The notes below the pieces were generated by a model, which saw nothing but the letters and a program-made list of their open reading frames with translations, was not told the DNA's origin and did no database searches. This document shows positions 60,867 to 64,000 of a stretch of DNA of 64,000 bases, piece by piece; positions within the stretch are counted from its first letter, which is position 1, and each line of letters starts with the position of its first letter. Position numbers and translations under genes: made by a program. The stretch comes from Legionella oakridgensis ATCC 33761 = DSM 21215 (GTDB taxonomy: Bacteria > Pseudomonadota > Gammaproteobacteria > Legionellales > Legionellaceae), in contig NZ_CP004006.1 in the NCBI RefSeq assembly GCF_000512355.1, positions 2,658,965-2,722,964 of the forward strand. The letters are read 5' to 3'.

Positions 60867-62534
60867 TTATTTTACAGCAGCTAGTTTTTTGGTGGGCTTA
60901 TCATCACTGTATTTACGGGTAATATACCACTGTTGCAATATGGATAAGCTGTTATTCACAATCCAGTACAACACCAAACCAGCAGGAAAATTCCAAAATA
61001 ATGCCGTAAATAGAATGGGTAAAAACATCATAATTTTAGCCTGCATTGGATCCGGTGGCGCCGGATTCAATTTTTGCTGAATCAGCATGGTAGCCCCCAT
61101 AATGACCGGTAACACATGATAAGGATCAGCGTCAGCCAAGTCTTTTATCCAGAAAATGAAAGGAGCCTGTCTTAATTCCACACTTTCTAGCAATACCCAG
61201 TAAAGAGCAATAAAAACCGGGATTTGTATGAGGATAGGTAAACATCCACCTAAAGGGTTTACTTTTTCCTGGCGGTAAAGTTCCATCGTCGCCTGACTTA
61301 TTTTGGCCTTATCATCCCCATAACGCTCTTTCAAGGCTTGTAATTTTGGCTGTAATTTACGCATGGAAGCCATTGATTTATAACTCGTGGCAGACAAACG
61401 ATAAAATACAAGTTTTATCAACACAGTAACCAAAACAATGGACCATCCCCAATTACCCACCACGGAGTAAATGGCTTTCATAATCGAAAAAAGCAATGAT
61501 GAGAGGAACCACAACCACCCATAATCAACGGTCATATCAAGCCCGGGGGCAATTGCTTTAAGAACACTGGTTATCTCCGGTCCAACATACAACCTAGATC
61601 CCACTTCTTCTTTTTCTCCCACCGCTACAGTAATGGGTTGACTCACAGCGCCAATGGTGTAGTCGTCAGTAAACGAGCGAGTATAAAAGCGATTTTTACT
61701 TTCAGCATCAGGAATCCAGGCACTGAGAAAGTAATGCTGCTGCATTGCAACCCATCCACCTTTGGCTTCTACATCCAGATCTGCTTTAGTCATATCCTTA
61801 AAAGGAACTTTCTGGTATCGATGCTGACCAGGATTGGAATAAGAGGCTCCTGTATAAGAACCTATATGAAACATACTTGATTGGTCTTCTTTTGGGGAGC
61901 TTTGTAAAAGTTGGGTATTCATATACCCTTTCCAGGCAGCAGAACCTTCATTAGTCAATGAATAGCGAACTTCTATAAGATAACTGCCTTTGGAAAAAAT
62001 AAACTCTTTAACAACAGCAAGACCATCGGTGCTTTTCCCTTTCAAAGCCACGACTAATTTTTCTTCATCAGCCGGCAATTGGTATTCTTGTTGAGAAGCT
62101 GTAAAATTAAAATCAACGTTTTTTATCTTCTGATCACTGACAACAAACAAGCTACTATTGGCAACATAACGCTCTCTTGCTGTGCTTTGTAATAAAGTAA
62201 AAGGCTTATCTTTTTCCTCAACACTGACAGGATAATCAAGCAATTGTGCCCCAACAACATCACCTTGTTGCAAATCGATGGCAATATTTAGCACATCGGT
62301 TTTTACCTGTATGGTTTTTAATCCCGCTGTATTTCTTTCCTCATCAACCGTTGCTACCGTTTCTGTGGGCTCACTCGTTGTTACAGTTGGCAATAAGGGA
62401 TCACCAGAGGCTTTTTCAACAGCCATTCTGCTTTGAGAGACCGTTTGAGGAGGATACTCTCTCTGCCAATTGTTCCATAGTGAGTAAACCACAAAAGCTA
62501 ATGCTGCATATAAAATTACACGTTTAATATCCAT
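60867..62534 (-). CDS. yidC: Membrane protein insertase YidC
   Basis: A 555-residue inner-membrane insertase, for example for ATP synthase subunit c. An N-terminal helix ('[18 protein letters not shown]') is followed by the large periplasmic beta domain (~50-330), then five membrane helices. The hydrophilic-groove Arg is in '[20 protein letters not shown]' and '[20 protein letters not shown]' is the hallmark. It starts within the yidD stop (TAATG). Confidence 0.97.
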   Translation of the reverse strand: MDIKRVILYAALAFVVYSLWNNWQREYPPQTVSQSRMAVEKASGDPLLPTVTTSEPTETVATVDEERNTAGLKTIQVKTDVLNIAIDLQQGDVVGAQLLDYPVSVEEKDKPFTLLQSTARERYVANSSLFVVSDQKIKNVDFNFTASQQEYQLPADEEKLVVALKGKSTDGLAVVKEFIFSKGSYLIEVRYSLTNEGSAAWKGYMNTQLLQSSPKEDQSSMFHIGSYTGASYSNPGQHRYQKVPFKDMTKADLDVEAKGGWVAMQQHYFLSAWIPDAESKNRFYTRSFTDDYTIGAVSQPITVAVGEKEEVGSRLYVGPEITSVLKAIAPGLDMTVDYGWLWFLSSLLFSIMKAIYSVVGNWGWSIVLVTVLIKLVFYRLSATSYKSMASMRKLQPKLQALKERYGDDKAKISQATMELYRQEKVNPLGGCLPILIQIPVFIALYWVLLESVELRQAPFIFWIKDLADADPYHVLPVIMGATMLIQQKLNPAPPDPMQAKIMMFLPILFTALFWNFPAGLVLYWIVNNSLSILQQWYITRKYSDDKPTKKLAAVK

Positions 62535-62785
62535 TAAAGCTTCTCTTCATTATTAGGTAAAACAGGATCATATCCGCCGACGGACCATGGGTGGCAGCGC
62601 AATAACCGCCGACACATCAACCATAAGCCTTTACTGATTCCATGGTGCTCAATCGCCTGCAAGGCGTATTGAGAACAACTAGGATAAAAACGGCAACAAG
62701 GTTTTATGAATGGGCTAAGCAAGTACTGATAAAGCCTGATTGGAACACAAATTATTTTTTGCATAAAGCCATTAATCTGTCCCAT
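62534..62785 (-). CDS. yidD: Membrane protein insertion factor YidD
   Basis: An 83-residue, membrane-associated protein thought to help YidC. '[20 protein letters not shown]' and '[17 protein letters not shown]' are the conserved cysteine-containing signatures of the family (UPF0161). It overlaps the 3' end of rnpA by 34 bases, a common arrangement. Confidence 0.95.
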   Translation of the reverse strand: MGQINGFMQKIICVPIRLYQYLLSPFIKPCCRFYPSCSQYALQAIEHHGISKGLWLMCRRLLRCHPWSVGGYDPVLPNNEEKL

Positions 62786-63096
62786 GCTTTATCCAATTTG
62801 CTAATTACAATTGATTTTTCCATACTAGCAATGCCATGCCTTGCTAAAACAATCACATCTATCGCTGGTAATTGCCGAGTACGGAACGTTTCACGCAAAA
62901 TACGCTTTAATCGATTTCTGTCATGCGCTTTTGCGATATGTTTTTTCGATAAAGCTAAACCAAGCCGTGCATGACCCACGGCATTGCCTCTATATAAGAA
63001 AATGAATTCAGAAGTAACCATTTTCTTTGCTTGATTAAAAACAAAATCATATTCGCTTTTTTTTAACAAGCGCCTTGTTTTAGTAAAACAATACAC
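62752..63096 (-). CDS. rnpA: Ribonuclease P protein component
   Basis: The 114-residue basic protein that binds RNase P RNA and helps mature tRNA 5' ends. The central signature '[20 protein letters not shown]' continues with 'ILRETFR', the RNR motif of all RnpA proteins. It begins directly after rpmH. The matching RNA (rnpB) is not in the window. Confidence 0.97.
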   Translation of the reverse strand: MYCFTKTRRLLKKSEYDFVFNQAKKMVTSEFIFLYRGNAVGHARLGLALSKKHIAKAHDRNRLKRILRETFRTRQLPAIDVIVLARHGIASMEKSIVISKLDKAWDRLMALCKK

Positions 63097-63231
63097 TTAA
63101 GCAGATAAACGCTTACGCCCTTTAGCACGGCGACGCTTGAGCACCAGGCGACCAGCACGTGTTGCCATGCGTGCACGAAAACCATGATCTCGTTTACGTT
63201 TTAAATTACTGGGTTGAAATGTGCGTTTCAT
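63097..63231 (-). CDS. rpmH: Ribosomal protein L34
   Basis: A 44-residue, strongly basic ribosomal protein opening '[20 protein letters not shown]' and ending '[13 protein letters not shown]', the standard bacterial L34. An AGG site is about seven bases before the ATG; the frame is open 21 codons further but without similarity. First gene of the origin-proximal operon. Confidence 0.98.
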   Translation of the reverse strand: MKRTFQPSNLKRKRDHGFRARMATRAGRLVLKRRRAKGRKRLSA

Positions 63232-63239
63232 GACGGACC

Positions 63240-64000
63240 TGCAATTAGTTTTTTCAAAGGGTGGAATGATAGATAACTTTACACTTGCTGTCAAACAAGA
63301 ATTCTATTGTTTTATGCCCGTGTCATCTGAGGTCATATCATAATAAAAATAAAGTAAATTTATTATTTTTGATTGTTATTAGTCAGACTTTATTTGTGGA
63401 TAAGTTTTTAAAATAATTATTTATTAATAAGTTATATTTTTACATTCCTGTTTGGAATATATGCTTATGCTATTGAATAATAGTGATATAACACATTCAT
63501 TTTAAAATAATAAAAGATAAATCCACGAATTCCTCTGTGGTAATAAGTAGGTTATTCACATAGTTTTGGAAACATACATTCATTTAATTTGTATTTCTCG
63601 AATGAACCGGATTTTTGATGACAAACAAAAACAATAAAATAATACTTTTTATATTTAAATTTATTATAAGCTAATCAAATTTTGTTTGTTTTTGTTATTA
63701 TTTATTTTAAATCAATATGTTATGTGATTATTAACGTTGTGTATAACTGCTGTTTAAAACGCCTATTTAAATCTGGATAACTTTTGGGAATGATGTTTTT
63801 CATAGATTGTTCTAGACTTATTTTACAGTTTTTTGTGGGGTTTATTCAGAGTTTTTCCCTAAAGCAACGGAATTAAGTCTACGCATTCTCAATTTGTTTG
63901 TTATAATTGGTTCTTGGGATTTTTTGGGCAAGTTATTAGCTAGAATCGAAGTTATTGATTTTAAATGGTTTATAATGATTAATTATTTAGATAACTAATT
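63240..64000. other. Candidate replication origin region (rpmH-dnaA intergenic)
   Basis: About 760 bases without a gene and very A/T rich. DnaA boxes (TTATNCACA type): 63395-63403 (TGTGGATAA, minus), 63552-63560 (TTATTCACA, plus) and 63738-63746 (TGTGTATAA, minus). Near matches are at 63772-63780 (TCTGGATAA) and 63842-63850 (TTATTCAGA). The most A/T-rich part, 63620-63720, contains partly inverted AACAAAAACAA / TTGTTTTTGTT tracts and could be the unwinding element. The position beside rpmH fits dnaA beginning just past the right edge. Origin function is inference. The rpmH promoter must also lie here. Confidence 0.6.

Overview
The window looks like a chromosomal segment of a Legionella-type gammaproteobacterium (Legionellaceae). 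This rests on low to moderate GC, on the run rpmH-rnpA-yidD-yidC-mnmE next to an AT-rich region with DnaA boxes, and on housekeeping genes mixed with large orphan proteins that resemble type IV secretion effectors. No ribosomal RNA, tRNA, CRISPR array, prophage or intact transposase was found. The species assignment is inference from gene content.

Layout. 1-5.6 kb: an MFS carrier and an RND efflux pump with its adaptor. 5.7-8.9 kb: an accessory patch with a protein that carries the catalytic pattern of OspF/SpvC phosphothreonine lyases, a SAM-dependent methyltransferase with a long unknown N-terminal half, and a small protein. 8.9-13.5 kb: coq7, a phosphate transporter, an amino-acid permease, a PagP palmitoyltransferase and an Mpo1-like protein. 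13.7-20.7 kb: the complete F1Fo ATP synthase operon atpIBEFHAGDC. 20.9-27.7 kb: two BON lipoproteins, diaA, yraN, then parB-parA-rsmG-mnmG. 27.9-36 kb: priA, a thioesterase, then thyA-lgt-(TauE/SafE)-ptsP-rppH. 36-47.8 kb: asparaginase, glmU, nth-rnfB-metG, ubiX, queC and manC, interrupted by orphan proteins including a GHKL-fold ATPase. 48-59.3 kb: two large paralogous membrane proteins on either side of a pterin block (PTPS-like gene, midA, pteridine reductase), a type IV pilin with gspF/pilC, and lpoA-rsmI. 59.5-63.2 kb: mnmE-yidC-yidD-rnpA-rpmH. 63.24-64 kb: a gene-free, AT-rich stretch with DnaA boxes, a candidate oriC; dnaA is expected just beyond the right edge.

Sequence quality matters here. 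Eight sites in seven genes (atpD, atpB, an orphan gene at 37.3-38.2 kb, midA, gspF twice, lpoA, rsmI) each lose one base in an A/T homopolymer, and adding that base restores the family sequence. Several of these genes are essential or nearly so, and the mechanism is uniform, so these are most likely base-calling or assembly errors rather than true pseudogenes. They are annotated here as single genes with a frameshift.

The points most worth following up are the phosphothreonine-lyase-like protein with its methyltransferase neighbour, the GHKL ATPase protein, the paralogous membrane protein pair, the PTPS variant lacking the usual cysteine, and a nested pair of fold-back repeats near 52.5 kb with a second copy of the outer element at 47.8 kb.
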